Assembly: GCF_000987955.1 (NCBI RefSeq)
Contig: NZ_LAZU01000037.1
Coordinates: 310,001-374,000 of the forward strand
Direction of reading: 5' to 3'
DNA length: 64,000 bases
Source: Paenibacillus sp. DMB20
Lineage (GTDB): Bacteria > Bacillota > Bacilli > Paenibacillales > Paenibacillaceae
Under the pieces are notes generated by a model. It searched no databases. It saw only the letters and a list, made by a program, of their open reading frames with translations, and had not been told where the DNA came from. This document shows, one piece after another, positions 35,894 through 45,137 of this stretch. Position 1 is the stretch's first letter. Each line of letters starts with the position of its first letter. A program made the position numbers and the translations under genes.

Positions 35894-36088
35894 TCGCTAA
35901 GCAGATGACTGCCGCCTTGTTTTTACGGTCCGCCCATGCCCCTCTCCTCGGATACGCCCGTGTTCCGACACAGCCCGCAGCGAAGCACAACCGACATGTT
36001 AGTTCTCTTCCAAAGCACAAAAAAACCGGAGCTCCTCGCCTGCCTAGCAGGGAGAATGCCCGGCTTTTCAAATGCTTCGGCCAAAGAA

Positions 36089-37412
36089 TCAATGCGGGAC
36101 AAAAACAAGCTGCAGAACAAACAGCACCGCAAAAATATACATGAGCGGATGAACCTCGCGGAATTTGCCTTTGACGACCTTCATCAGCGGATAGGAGATA
36201 AAGCCGAGCGCAATGCCCGTAGCGATGCTGGAAGTCAGCGGCATCGTCAGAATGACAAGAAATGCCGGGAAGGCTTCGTCGAAGTCATCCCATTTGATGC
36301 TGCGCACATTGCTCAGCATCAGGCACCCGACCACGATGAGGGAAGGCGCGGTAATCGCCGACAAACCGGAGACCGCGCCCACCAGCGGACCGAAGAAAGC
36401 CGCAATCGCAAACAGCGCCGCCACCACGACCGCCGTTAGTCCCGTCCGCCCTCCGGCTCCAACCCCGGCCGCCGATTCAATATAAGCGGTTGTCGGGCTT
36501 GTGCCGACCATGGAACCGGCAACCGTGGCGATCGAGTCGGAGAGCATCGCCCGCTCCGAGCGCGGCAGCTTGTTATCCTTCATCAGCCCCGCCTGCTCCG
36601 CCACGCCGACCACCGTCCCGGTCGTATCGAACAAGGTCACCAAGAGAAACGAGAACACGACCGCATACAGGCTGTGGGAGAATACATCGCCTACCGCCGT
36701 GACCGGATTCCACACCAGAATTCCCTCCGGCAGCGACGGGACGGACATGATGCCGTTCGAGAAGGACAGCATGTCCGCAAAATAAGCGATGATGCCGGTA
36801 AGGATCATCCCGATAAACAACGCCCCCTTGACGTTCCGGGACAGCAGGATGAGCGTCACCGCAAGCCCGACCAAAGCCAGAACGGCCGAAGGCTTATGCA
36901 GGTCGCCCAAAGCGACCAGATTGTCCGGGTGAGCCGTAATAATGCCGCTCATCCGCAGACCGATAAAAGCGATAAACAAACCGATTCCCGCCGTAATCGC
37001 ATGCTTCAGGTTCGGCGGAATCATTTCGATCAGCCTGCTGCGCAGGGTTGTCATCGACAGCAGAAGGAACAGTATACCCGCAACGAAAACGGCCGAGAAC
37101 GCCTCGATGTAAGACAGGCCCTCGTGTCCCTGAACGACCGAATATGTAAAATACGCATTTAATCCCATACCCGGCGCAACCGCGATCGGATAACGGGCCA
37201 CCAGGCCCATCAGCAGCGTGCCGATGACGGCCGCGATGATTGTAGCGGTAAAACTCTGCTCGAAAGGAACTCCGGCGCCCGAAAGAATCAGCGGATTGAC
37301 GACCATAATATAGGCCATGGTAAAAAAAAGTCGTTGCTCCGGCCACGACTTCGGTTTTGACCGAAGTCCCGTTGGTTTTTAAATCAAACACTGAACTGCC
37401 CCCATTTCTCAT
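36089..37412 (-). CDS. NCS2-family purine permease (AzgA/PbuG type), frameshifted
   Basis: Proton-coupled permease for adenine, guanine or hypoxanthine, about 440 residues with 12-14 membrane segments. The frame starting at 37412 (MRNGGSSVFDLKTNGTSVKT) runs to AGATTFF, where a run of eight A on the plus strand (37322-37329) shifts it. With seven it continues TMAYIMVVNPLILSGAG, the conserved family start. Further family motifs are YPIAVAPGMGLNAYFTYSVV and SPTTAYIESAAGVGAGGRTG. No purine riboswitch is visible upstream. A promoter lies at 37487-37516. The extra base is probably a sequencing error. Confidence 0.88.
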
Positions 37413-37486
37413 GTTGAAAATCACGCTGCCGCCAAGCGAAACGAATCCGTTGCCCTTTCTCCAAGGACGGCGGCACATACCTAACC

Positions 37487-37516
37487 ATTATAGGTGAGCG
37501 CATCATTTTTCGCCAA
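37487..37516 (-). promoter_or_regulatory. Probable promoter of the purine permease gene
   Basis: On the minus strand TTGGCG (37516-37511) and TATAAT (37492-37487) are 18 bases apart. The leader to the permease start is about 75 bases and contains no recognisable riboswitch. Confidence 0.6.
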
Positions 37517-37607
37517 TGCAAAATACGTGTATACTTTACGTATGCCTTCATGTTCAGAAAAAAATCATAATCTTTCTACCCATTATTCCCAAAAGGAGGC
37601 GATTTTC

Positions 37608-38291
37608 ATGTGCGGGCGTTTTACGCTTACCGTCACATGGGAAGAGCTGATGAACCGGTTCCTTATCGATCCGGAATCCCTCTCTCCCTTTCATGTGCCG
37701 CGTTACAATATCGCGCCCACCCAGATGGTTGCTGCCGTCATTCATGACGGCGCCCGCCGCCGGATCGGGCAGCTGCGCTGGGGGCTTGTCCCTTCCTGGG
37801 CCCGCGACGCTTCCGGAGCCGCCAAAATGATGAATGCCCGAAGCGAGACGCTGGAAGAGAAGCCGGCCTACAAAACGCCTTTCCTGCGCAAAAGATGCCT
37901 TATTCCGGCGGATGGCTTCTACGAATGGAAGCGCGCGGACAAAGTCAAAATCCCTTACCGGATCGGCAGGAAGGACGGAAAGGTCTTCAGCATGGCCGGT
38001 CTCTATGACATCTGGACCGCACCGGACGGCAGCAGATTGAGCACCTGCACGGTCATTACGACCCGCCCTAACCGGCTGATGGAAGAGATTCATGACCGGA
38101 TGCCCGTCATTTTGAGTCCGGAGAACGAAGAAGCTTGGCTGAGCCGCAGCACCGGCCGGGAGACGCTCCGGCAGCTCCTGCTCCCCTATCCGGAGGACGG
38201 GATGAAGGCCGTAAGGGTAGGCACGCTCGTCAACTCGGTGAAAAACGACGCTCCCGAATGCATCCGCTCCATCACCGATGATGGACTGTAG
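37608..38291 (+). CDS. SOS response-associated peptidase (SRAP/YedK/HMCES family)
   Basis: Protein that crosslinks to abasic sites in single-stranded DNA through its Cys2. The 227-residue product begins MCGRFTLTVTWEELM, exposing Cys2 after methionine removal. The active-site Asn region is RYNIAPTQM and MMNARSETLEEKP, the Glu is in IPADGFYEWKR and the His in EIHDRMPVIL. The start at 37608 has AAAGGAGG eight bases upstream; the frame opens earlier without a site. No LexA box is seen in its upstream gap, which it shares with the divergent permease. Confidence 0.92.
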   Translation: MCGRFTLTVTWEELMNRFLIDPESLSPFHVPRYNIAPTQMVAAVIHDGARRRIGQLRWGLVPSWARDASGAAKMMNARSETLEEKPAYKTPFLRKRCLIPADGFYEWKRADKVKIPYRIGRKDGKVFSMAGLYDIWTAPDGSRLSTCTVITTRPNRLMEEIHDRMPVILSPENEEAWLSRSTGRETLRQLLLPYPEDGMKAVRVGTLVNSVKNDAPECIRSITDDGL

Positions 38292-38446
38292 AGAGAAACG
38301 ACTTTATCGTCCCTCACCAAAAAAGTAACGTGCCAAGATGCCTCCAAAGATACGGAGCCGCTTTTACGGAGCTTTTTCTTGAGGTTACGGAAAACGGACT
38401 CTATCGCATTCTTTCATTTCCGGACGCATGCATAAACTCAAACATC

Positions 38447-38480
38447 AAGCCCCTGCACGGTTTATATCGGTCAGGGGCTT
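38447..38480 (+). terminator. Intrinsic terminator after the SRAP gene
   Basis: AAGCCCCTG (38447-38455) pairs with CAGGGGCTT (38472-38480), followed by TTCGC; the T tract is short. It lies 155 bases beyond the SRAP stop and may also act on the convergent spoVIF-like gene. Confidence 0.65.
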
Positions 38481-38512
38481 TTCGCATGCCTGTTTTTCAG
38501 TTGGAAGTCATA

Positions 38513-38800
38513 TTAACGGAACATTCCCCAAAGCCGGATCAGATGAAACGTATTGTTCGGATCAATCCGCTGCGCGATTACGAACTGAACGATCTGCTGT
38601 TCCTGAGCGGGACTCAACTTCTCGTTTAATATCCCGGCAGAGGTCCGAACCAGGTGATGCACCTTGGCGCTGTTCTGCAGATCCTGGCGGGACAAACCTT
38701 GCACCAGGCCCTTGATTCGTTCCTTGATGGCAGGATTTTTCATCTTCAGCTTGATTCGCTCCACGAGCTGGGGGCTGATTCCATATTGTTGGTAGCTCAA
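38513..38800 (-). CDS. Probable stage VI sporulation protein F
   Basis: The product (MSYQQYGISPQLVERIKLKM when the TTG is read as Met) resembles SpoVIF, a small protein needed for correct spore-coat assembly, in sequence and in its 95-residue length. It is helical and basic, with no membrane segment. The TTG at 38800 has GGGAGGTG eight bases upstream, much better than the in-frame upstream codons. It lies about 120 bases downstream of recG on the same strand. Assignment is from memory of the family pattern and should be treated as probable. Confidence 0.65.
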   Translation of the reverse strand: MSYQQYGISPQLVERIKLKMKNPAIKERIKGLVQGLSRQDLQNSAKVHHLVRTSAGILNEKLSPAQEQQIVQFVIAQRIDPNNTFHLIRLWGMFR

Positions 38801-38922
38801 ATTCTCGGCACCTCCCGTCATATCTCCTGTCATGGTGAGTATATGACGACAGCCGGTCCATAGTGCCAACAAAATGAAACCTGGCCGTTACCAGGGCGGC
38901 GATTGTCCGGTAACGGCCAGGA

Positions 38923-40974
38923 TTAATCAATAAGGTCTCCCTGAAAGATCTGCTCCTGCTGGAGGAAATCACGAAGGGAGGCGTACGCCGGCGAAGTCCA
39001 GAAGGCGGCGTCTTCGACTAGAGCCGCGGCATCGTCTCTAGCCTTCTCGACCACCTCGAAGTCGGCCACCATATCCGCAAGCCGGAATTCCGGCAGGCCG
39101 CTCTGCTTCGTGCCGAAAAAATCTCCCGGTCCCCGCAGGTCCAGGTCCCGGCGGGCAACCTCAAAACCGTCGTCGGTTTCGGTCATAACCTCCATCCGCT
39201 CCCGGCCGACCTCCGTTTTGGGATCGGCCACGAGAATGCAGTAGGATGCATGGGCACCCCGGCCTACCCGGCCGCGCAGCTGATGAAGCTGCGACAGGCC
39301 GAACCGGTCGGCGTCCATAATGACCATCAACGTAGCATTGGGTACGTCGACGCCAACCTCCACGACCGTCGTCGAAATGAGCAGCTGCAGCTCGTTATTG
39401 TAGAAAGCGCGCATCACTTCGTCCTTTTCCCCCGGCGTCATCCGTCCATGAAGCAGGCCGACCCGGTAATTAGGAAAAGCCTGCTGCATCTGCACGTGCA
39501 AATCAATCGCGTTCTGCACGTCCAGCTTTTCCGATTCCTCGATGAGCGGGCAGATCAGATAGGCCTGGCGCCCCTGGTCCACTTCCCTGCGGATAAAGCC
39601 AAGCACCCGCTCCATCAGATCGTGCTTGACCCAATAGGTCGTGATCGGGATTCGCCCCTTCGGTCTTTCCGACAGGGTGGATACATCCATATCCCCGAAC
39701 GCGGTAATGGCCATCGTCCGGGGAATCGGCGTGGCCGTCATCGTCAGGACATCCGGGTTATACCCTTTGCGCCGGAGGATGCTGCGCTGGTTTACGCCGA
39801 AGCGGTGCTGCTCGTCCGTGACGACGAGTCCCAGCTGGCGGAAGTAAACGTCCTCCTGAATCAGGGCATGGGTGCCGACGACGATGTCGGTCAGTCCCAT
39901 CTGCAGCGAAGCCAGCAGATCCTTTCGTTTTTTTCCGGTCACGCTGCCGGTCAGCAGCCCTACGCTCACCCCGAAGGGCTCAAACAGCTTTTGCAGGGAT
40001 CGCATATGCTGCTCCGCCAGAATTTCCGTCGGAACCATCAGCGCCCCTTGGAAACCGGACCGGACCGTCGTATATAACGCAATGGCGGCCACCACCGTTT
40101 TGCCGGAGCCCACGTCGCCCTGAAGCAAACGGTTCATGCAGTACGGAGAACGCATATCATGCAAAATTTCCAGCTCCACCTTCTTCTGCGCATCCGTCAA
40201 CTCAAACGGCAGGCTCCGGACAAATTCCCGGATGGTCGAATTGTCCGCGGTATGTACCACCCCGTCCATGCGTCCGCGGTTTAAGGCGCGGAATGCCTGC
40301 ATTTTGAGCTGAAACATGAACAGCTCTTCATACACCATTCTTCGCCGCGCCTCCTGGCCCTCCCTGGAATCCGTAGGCTGATGAATCGTGGCAATCGCCT
40401 GCTTCCGGGGCATCAGATCATACTTTTGCAGAAGATCCTGAGGCAGAATTTCGGGAATCATTTCGCCATACTGCCGAAGCGCCTGCACCATCGTTTTTCG
40501 GATCCAGGATTGCGTGATCTTCCCGCCGATGGAATACACCGGCTGCAGCGTTCCGCTGCGAAAAGCGCCTTTGTCGGGAAATTCCGATTCCGAGACCGTA
40601 AGCTGCAGACGCCGCTGGTCCCATTTTCCCGTCAGCACGATTTCCCGGCCTGCCGTCAACTGATCCTTCAAAAAATGGCGGTTGAACCAGGTTGCCGTGA
40701 ACATCCAGTTTTCGGCCAGCATTTTGCAGGACAGGCGGGATTTTCGCCCATATCGCTGAAGTACGGGAACCCCGGCGATTTTCGCTTGTATCGTTATTTT
40801 ATCTCCGTCCTTCACCTCGCTCAAAGAGCGAAGCCGGTAATCCTCGTACCGGAACGGGTAATATTCCAGCAAATCTTTTACCGTAGAGACGCCAAAGGCG
40901 TGAAGCTCCCCTTCCTTCAGGGCGCTCACGCCGTTGATCTGCCTTACGGATATTTGATCCAGATTGAGACTCAT
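38923..40974 (-). CDS. recG: ATP-dependent DNA helicase RecG
   Basis: Branch-migrating helicase acting on stalled forks and Holliday junctions. The 683-residue protein has an N-terminal wedge/OB domain, then helicase motifs: Walker A LLQGDVGSGKTVVAAIA, DEQH (VVTDEQHRFGV), MTATPIPRTM, and the C-terminal QLRGRVGRG with the RecG-specific TRG region DLDLRGPGDFFGTKQSGLPE. The start at 40974 has GGGGGAGG upstream; the frame extends 26 codons further without a site. It follows the DegV gene by 13 bases, so the two are co-transcribed. Confidence 0.95.
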   Translation of the reverse strand: MSLNLDQISVRQINGVSALKEGELHAFGVSTVKDLLEYYPFRYEDYRLRSLSEVKDGDKITIQAKIAGVPVLQRYGRKSRLSCKMLAENWMFTATWFNRHFLKDQLTAGREIVLTGKWDQRRLQLTVSESEFPDKGAFRSGTLQPVYSIGGKITQSWIRKTMVQALRQYGEMIPEILPQDLLQKYDLMPRKQAIATIHQPTDSREGQEARRRMVYEELFMFQLKMQAFRALNRGRMDGVVHTADNSTIREFVRSLPFELTDAQKKVELEILHDMRSPYCMNRLLQGDVGSGKTVVAAIALYTTVRSGFQGALMVPTEILAEQHMRSLQKLFEPFGVSVGLLTGSVTGKKRKDLLASLQMGLTDIVVGTHALIQEDVYFRQLGLVVTDEQHRFGVNQRSILRRKGYNPDVLTMTATPIPRTMAITAFGDMDVSTLSERPKGRIPITTYWVKHDLMERVLGFIRREVDQGRQAYLICPLIEESEKLDVQNAIDLHVQMQQAFPNYRVGLLHGRMTPGEKDEVMRAFYNNELQLLISTTVVEVGVDVPNATLMVIMDADRFGLSQLHQLRGRVGRGAHASYCILVADPKTEVGRERMEVMTETDDGFEVARRDLDLRGPGDFFGTKQSGLPEFRLADMVADFEVVEKARDDAAALVEDAAFWTSPAYASLRDFLQQEQIFQGDLID

Positions 40975-40987
40975 ATTCCTCCCCCAA

Positions 40988-41845
40988 TCAAGCGGGCCAG
41001 ATATACGCGGCAATCGTGCCGGGTCCGACGTGGGTGCCGATGACGGCGCCAATCTCGGACAGCACGACTTCCTTCACCGTAAACACCGTGGACAACTGCT
41101 CCAGGAATTCCTCCACCGAAGCCGGGTCCGCCGTGTGGCCCACTCCTACATGAATATTCGTGATCCCTGGCAGTTCTTTTTGAAACAACTCAATGATCCG
41201 AGAGGTTGCCTTCTTGCGTCCTCTTACCTTTTCAACCGCGTATATGATTCCTTCCTGATCAATCGAAAGGATCGGTTTGATGTTTAACAGCGTTCCGAGG
41301 ATCGCAGAAGCCTTGCCGATCCGTCCGCCCTTTTGCAAATATTCCAGCGTATCCACCAGGAAATACAGTTTCCGCTGGCTCCGAAGCTCCTCCACTGCGG
41401 AGACAATCTCCTCAACCGATGCGCCTTCCTCAGCCAGCTTGGCGGCATGGACAACGAACAGCCCGAATCCGTACGATGCCGACTTGGAATCCCAAACCGT
41501 AATGTCCGTCTCTTCCTCCAGCATCGAGGTTGCAAGCAGCGCCGACTGATAGGTGCCGCTCATCCCTGAAGACAGGTGAATCGACAAAATGGAACAGCCG
41601 GGGGATTCTTTGAGAACCGCCTCATAAGCTGCCGCAAAATCCGCAGGGGAGGGCTGGGAAGTGGTAGGCATCTGCGAAGATGCAACAAGCCGCTTATAGA
41701 AATCGCCGGGGGTAATTTCAATCCCGTCGAGGTACGAATCATGGCCGAACATCACGCGCAGCGGAACAATGCGAATGTCGTACTTCTTTACCAGGTCTGC
41801 CGGAATGTCCGCCGTGCTGTCGGTGACAATAACGGTTTTTTTCAC
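40988..41845 (-). CDS. DegV-family fatty-acid-binding protein (FakB type)
   Basis: The 285-residue protein has the DegV fold: VTDSTADIPADLVKKYDIRI at the N-terminus, the motif TSQPSPADFAAAYE and LSIHLSSGMSGTYQSA, whose serine and neighbouring residues bind the fatty-acid carboxylate. FakB proteins present the fatty acid to the kinase FakA, whose gene lies directly upstream on the same strand. A GTG start at 41845 follows GAGGAGGGG. The FakA-FakB neighbourhood supports a role in recycling fatty acids for phospholipid synthesis. Confidence 0.9.
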   Translation of the reverse strand: MKKTVIVTDSTADIPADLVKKYDIRIVPLRVMFGHDSYLDGIEITPGDFYKRLVASSQMPTTSQPSPADFAAAYEAVLKESPGCSILSIHLSSGMSGTYQSALLATSMLEEETDITVWDSKSASYGFGLFVVHAAKLAEEGASVEEIVSAVEELRSQRKLYFLVDTLEYLQKGGRIGKASAILGTLLNIKPILSIDQEGIIYAVEKVRGRKKATSRIIELFQKELPGITNIHVGVGHTADPASVEEFLEQLSTVFTVKEVVLSEIGAVIGTHVGPGTIAAYIWPA

Positions 41846-41876
41846 CGGGTCCCCTCCTCTGAATGGCCTTCAAATA

Positions 41877-43659
41877 TTAAGCTTCCACAGAGAACAGATA
41901 TGCGTAAATCGGCTGCCCCCCATAATGCACTTCCACTTCGGCGTTCGGGTAGTTTTCTTCAAGCCATGTCGTGAGTCCGGTTGTAACTTCCTCCGTAGCG
42001 TCCTCGCCGGTCAGCAGGGTAACGATTTCATCGCCGGACTCCAGCATTTTTCCAAGCAGCTCCTGGCACGCGGTCTGCAAGTCGGCGGCTGCCGCAACGA
42101 TTTTGGAGTTCTGGATGCCGATGTACTCCCCGGCTTTAATCTGCAGTTCATCGATATTCGTATCCCGAACCGCATAGGTTACCTGTCCCGATTGAATGCG
42201 GGAAACGGCTTCAAGCATGTTCTCCGTATTGGTCTCGACGCTTTCGTCCTCCTGGAATTCGAATGCGGCCGCAATGCCCTGAGGGATCGTTTTGCTTGGG
42301 ATCACGGTCACGTTGCGCTCGCCTTCCAACAGCTCCCTTGCCTGCTGTGCCGCAAGCACAATGTTGGAGTTGTTCGGCAGAATGAAAATCTGCTGCGCGG
42401 AAATAGACGAAATCGCATTGACGAAATCCTCCGTGCTCGGATTCATCGTTTGGCCGCCGGCCAGCACCACATCCACGCCGAGGCTTTTGAAAATACTTGA
42501 AATGCCTTCGCCCGAGGATACCGCGATGAAGCCATAAGGAGCCAACTCGTCCGCAGGCGGTACAGCCGGAGCTTCCGGGGTCTTCTCTTCCGCCGGAATA
42601 TCCGCGAACAGTTCAGGCATCGGAGCAATATCCATGCCCGTCGTCAACAGATCACGATGCTGCTCGCGCATGTTCAATATATGAATTTGAGTGATTTCGC
42701 CGTAAAGCAGGGCCAAATTCAGCACTTCGCCCGGAGCTTTGGAGTGCACATGCACCTTAATGGTCTCGTCATCGGCAATGACGATAATGGAATCCCCGTT
42801 AACGGCAAGCGCTTTTCTGAATTTGTCTTCATCAAACTCGGCATGCTGGGCCCCCCCCAGCTGACGGTTGATAAAAAATTCCATATCATATAAAAACTCG
42901 ATATCTTCGGTCGAAATTTTGGACTGGGCCGAAGACGGCTGCTGCACCACTGCCAAATCCGGATGGGTAACCACACCGGCTGCAGCCGTGCTCTGCATGA
43001 CGGCCTGTCCCGCGGCGGCAGGAGCCGTCTCCTCAACCACACCATTTTTCAGCGATCTGAGAAAGCCTTCATAAATGTATACGAGACCCTGGCCTCCGGA
43101 GTCGACAACGCCAACCTGCTTAAGAACCGGCAGCATTTCGGGAGTCTGGGACAGCGTTTCCTTCGCTTTGGCAAGCACCTGTTCCATCAGTTCGACGATA
43201 TCGCCGCTTCTGCGGGAAAAATACACGGCATGTTTGGCCGCTTCTTTGGCTACCGTCAGAATCGTTCCTTCAACAGGCTTAACGACCGCTTTGTATGCAG
43301 CCTCCACGCCCGTTTGCAGCGCTGCGGCAAATTGATGGGAGTTCAGCTCGGCGTAAGGTGCGGCATATCGGCTGAAGCCTCGGAACAACTGGGATAAAAT
43401 AACCCCCGAGTTCCCCCGGGCCCCCATCAGCAGTCCTTTTGACAGCACCCCCGCGCTATGTCCTATAGATTCCGAAAATTTGCTTTTCAGTTCCGCCACG
43501 CCGGCGGTCATCGTCAAATTCATGTTCGTCCCCGTGTCGCCATCCGGCACCGGGAAAAACGTTCAGGGAATTGACGTGTTCCGCATGCAGCTGCAGCTGC
43601 TCCGCTCCGGCAAGGACCATCGCGGTAAATTCTGTTCCATTCAAAGAACGCTTACTCAA
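41877..43659 (-). CDS. FakA-like fatty acid kinase (DAK2 domain, YloV family), frameshifted
   Basis: Kinase that phosphorylates FakB-bound fatty acid. The N-terminal DAK2-like domain begins SKRSLNGTEFTAMVLAGAEQ and should read NVFPVPDGDTGTNMNLTM, the metal and ATP site. An extra base in GGGAAAAAC (43552-43559) breaks it at NVFP. The joined product is about 593 residues: kinase domain (1-210), middle domain and C-terminal domain ending VEVHYGGQPIYAYLFSVEA. The TTG at 43659 follows GGAAGGGG. In B. subtilis this gene (yloV) follows yloU (Asp23 family); no yloU is present here. The break is probably a sequencing error. Confidence 0.88.
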
Positions 43660-43837
43660 TGAGAATTCCCCTTCCTGGCATAATACAAAAAAACGTTTCA
43701 ATTGTTAAATTCGTTCTATTTTTAGACCTTACAGCCGATGATCGCCCATGAAATAATAGACATGCTATGATGGAATAAAGTAGTCACGCCGGTATGGGCC
43801 GACCTTCGTCAGCCTCGGAAGCATACCCTGCATCTAG

Positions 43838-43935
43838 AAAACGTTATCGCACGCCCCATAAGACGTGCCGCGTTTCGCGAACGTTTTTCATGCGATATAG
43901 GGAAGCGGCCCAAAACGTTTTATGCTTCCTATATC
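43838..43935 (+). repeat. Two-hairpin dispersed repeat, copy F
   Basis: Hairpin 1: AAAACGTT (43838-43845) with AACGTTTT (43880-43887), inner GCACG (43849-43853)/CGTGC (43864-43868). Hairpin 2: GATATAGGGAAGC (43894-43906) with GCTTCCTATATC (43924-43935), one bulged G. The linker TTTTTCATGCGATATAGGGA parallels copy A. An A tract and a small GGGCT/AGCCC terminator-like hairpin (43946-43964, minus orientation) follow. The rest of 43660-44043 shows no gene. Confidence 0.78.
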
Positions 43936-44043
43936 CTAAAAAAGCGGGCTCCACCGATCAGCCCACCGTATTTCTTCGGAAATATTATGGACTAAACAAC
44001 ATTGTACTATAAGAAGAATGAGAAATAAATGTTTTTAGGATAG

Positions 44044-44074
44044 TTGACGGAGCAATTTTTTACTGTGATATTAT
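44044..44074 (+). promoter_or_regulatory. Probable promoter of rpmB
   Basis: TTGACG (44044-44049) is followed after 17-19 bases by GATATTAT (44067-44074), which offers overlapping -10 choices. The leader to rpmB is short. Confidence 0.55.
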
Positions 44075-44122
44075 ATTTAAGTATTGTTTTATACAGGGTT
44101 ATGAAACAAGGAGGTGTAATTC

Positions 44123-44311
44123 ATGTCTCGCAAATGTTATGTAACAGGCAAGAAACCAAGCAGCGGCAACCACGTTTCCCACGCCAACAACCACAACAAA
44201 CGTTCTTGGGGTGTAAACGTTCAAAAGGTTCGCATTCTCGTGGACGGTAAGCCAAAACGTGTATACGTCAGCACTCGTGCTCTGAAATCCGGTAAAGTGA
44301 CTCGCGTATAA
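44123..44311 (+). CDS. rpmB: 50S ribosomal protein L28
   Basis: Ribosomal protein of 62 residues beginning [20 protein letters not shown] and ending [14 protein letters not shown], the standard L28 sequence and length. A near-perfect AAGGAGGTG precedes the ATG. It is monocistronic and divergent from the fakA gene, as in B. subtilis. A terminator follows at 44330-44371. Confidence 0.97.
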   Translation: MSRKCYVTGKKPSSGNHVSHANNHNKRSWGVNVQKVRILVDGKPKRVYVSTRALKSGKVTRV

Positions 44312-44329
44312 TTATCTTTGCCATACAGT

Positions 44330-44371
44330 AGAAACGACTGCGTCGTCCATTGGAAAGACGATGGCGTTTCT
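44330..44371 (+). terminator. Intrinsic terminator of rpmB
   Basis: AGAAACG (44330-44336) pairs with CGTTTCT (44365-44371), with an inner GTCGTC/GACGAT stem. The T tract is weak (TGTC). Repeat copy D begins four bases later. Confidence 0.7.
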
Positions 44372-44375
44372 GTCA

Positions 44376-44482
44376 AAATATAAGCCGAGTATAAATGAAA
44401 TCTTATACTTTCTTATATTTAAGAAAAACTTCTTAATCTCTCCAGCCTGCTAAGGGCTGCCCGGGAGAAGGAAGTTTTTCTT
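44376..44482 (+). repeat. Two-hairpin dispersed repeat, copy D (hairpin 2 plus terminator-like hairpin)
   Basis: AAATATAAG (44376-44384) pairs perfectly with CTTATATTT (44412-44420), enclosing GTATAA (44389-44394)/TTATAC (44403-44408). The sequence TACTTTCTTAT is shared with copies A and B. It runs directly into a second perfect stem, AAGAAAAACTTC (44421-44432) with GAAGTTTTTCTT (44471-44482), which could terminate minus-strand transcripts. Hairpin 1 of the family is missing on the left side. Confidence 0.78.
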
Positions 44483-44506
44483 ACGTTTAGATGCATATGA
44501 CTAAAC

Positions 44507-44538
44507 AAAAAGCACCTTGACCGCAGAAGGTGCTTTTT
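44507..44538. terminator. Bidirectional intrinsic terminator after spoVM
   Basis: AAAAAGCACCTT (44507-44518) pairs perfectly with AAGGTGCTTTTT (44527-44538) around an 8-nt loop. It serves spoVM on the minus strand and backs up rpmB termination on the plus strand. The 190 bases from here to spoVM hold nothing else recognisable. Confidence 0.9.
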
Positions 44539-44730
44539 TCTTTTTGAGATATAAAGATAGAATGGACTTCAGTGACAAGCAGCCTGGTCCCGCAAGAAAA
44601 ACTTCAACAGTGCGATGCTCACGGCCAAGAGTAACGGCGAACCTTAGCTGTTCAGTTCTCATGTCCTTTTCCCTCTCACAGCCAGGGCTGCCGTCCCGGG
44701 CGGAGGTTTTGTGGACGCCGGGACAAGCTG

Positions 44731-44811
44731 TCAGCCTTTGTGAAACGTGTTTAAAATGGCTTTAACAACCCCCCCCAGAAACTTCGGCAGCTTGAACGTA
44801 TAAAATTTCAT
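44731..44811 (-). CDS. spoVM: Stage V sporulation protein M, 26 residues
   Basis: Amphipathic peptide that recognises the curvature of the forespore membrane and anchors SpoIVA. The minus strand encodes MKFYTFKLPKFLGGVVKAIL followed by NTFHKG and a TGA, 26 residues in all. Pro9 and the pattern MKFYTxKLPKFLGG match B. subtilis SpoVM almost exactly. GGAGGGTGA lies just before the ATG. Position between rpe and rpmB is the conserved one. A run of eight G within the gene is in frame. It is too short for routine gene callers. Confidence 0.95.
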   Translation of the reverse strand: MKFYTFKLPKFLGGVVKAILNTFHKG

Positions 44812-44885
44812 GTCTCACCCTCCCCATCATTCTCATACCTTCCCGTTATTTTATGCACCAAGCCCATGGATGTGAACACGACAAG

Positions 44886-45100
44886 TAAGAAAAACGTCCA
44901 TCGACGCACATTCAACGAAGGCGGACCGCGTTTTACATGTTTTTTTTTCTTGCGATCGAAGAGTTGTTCAGCTTCGCTGAAAACTTATGGATTCTTTCAT
45001 CCTGAAAAAAAGACCTCGCCGTCCTCCTCCAAGGACAAAGGAGCCCTTCCGGGAGAAATATAAGCCAAGCATAAAAAAAATTTATACCTTCTTATATTCA
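44886..45100 (+). repeat. Two-hairpin dispersed repeat, copy C (long form)
   Basis: Hairpin 1: AAGAAAAAC (44887-44895) with GT9CTT (44939-44951), inner GTCC (44896-44899)/GGAC (44923-44926); copies A and B have GTCT/AGAC at this place, a compensatory change. About 100 bases of extra sequence separate it from hairpin 2, GAAATATAAG (45054-45064) with CTTATATTC (45091-45099). It lies between rpe and spoVM, both on the minus strand, and touches the rpe terminator. Confidence 0.82.
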
Positions 45101-45101
45101 C

Positions 45102-45137
45102 AAAAAAAGGTTACATGAGAACCCAGCTCATGTAACC
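45102..45137 (-). terminator. Intrinsic terminator of rpe
   Basis: On the minus strand GGTTACATGAG (45137-45127) pairs perfectly with CTCATGTAACC (45119-45109), followed by seven T (45108-45102). Confidence 0.92.

Noticed and set aside
37413-37490. Purine riboswitch upstream of the NCS2 permease
   Set aside because: No matching three-way-junction core or conserved loop sequences were found in the leader.
44866-45063. Plus-strand frame of 65 codons between spoVM and rpe
   Set aside because: It coincides with repeat copy C, has no ribosome binding site and no recognisable protein features.
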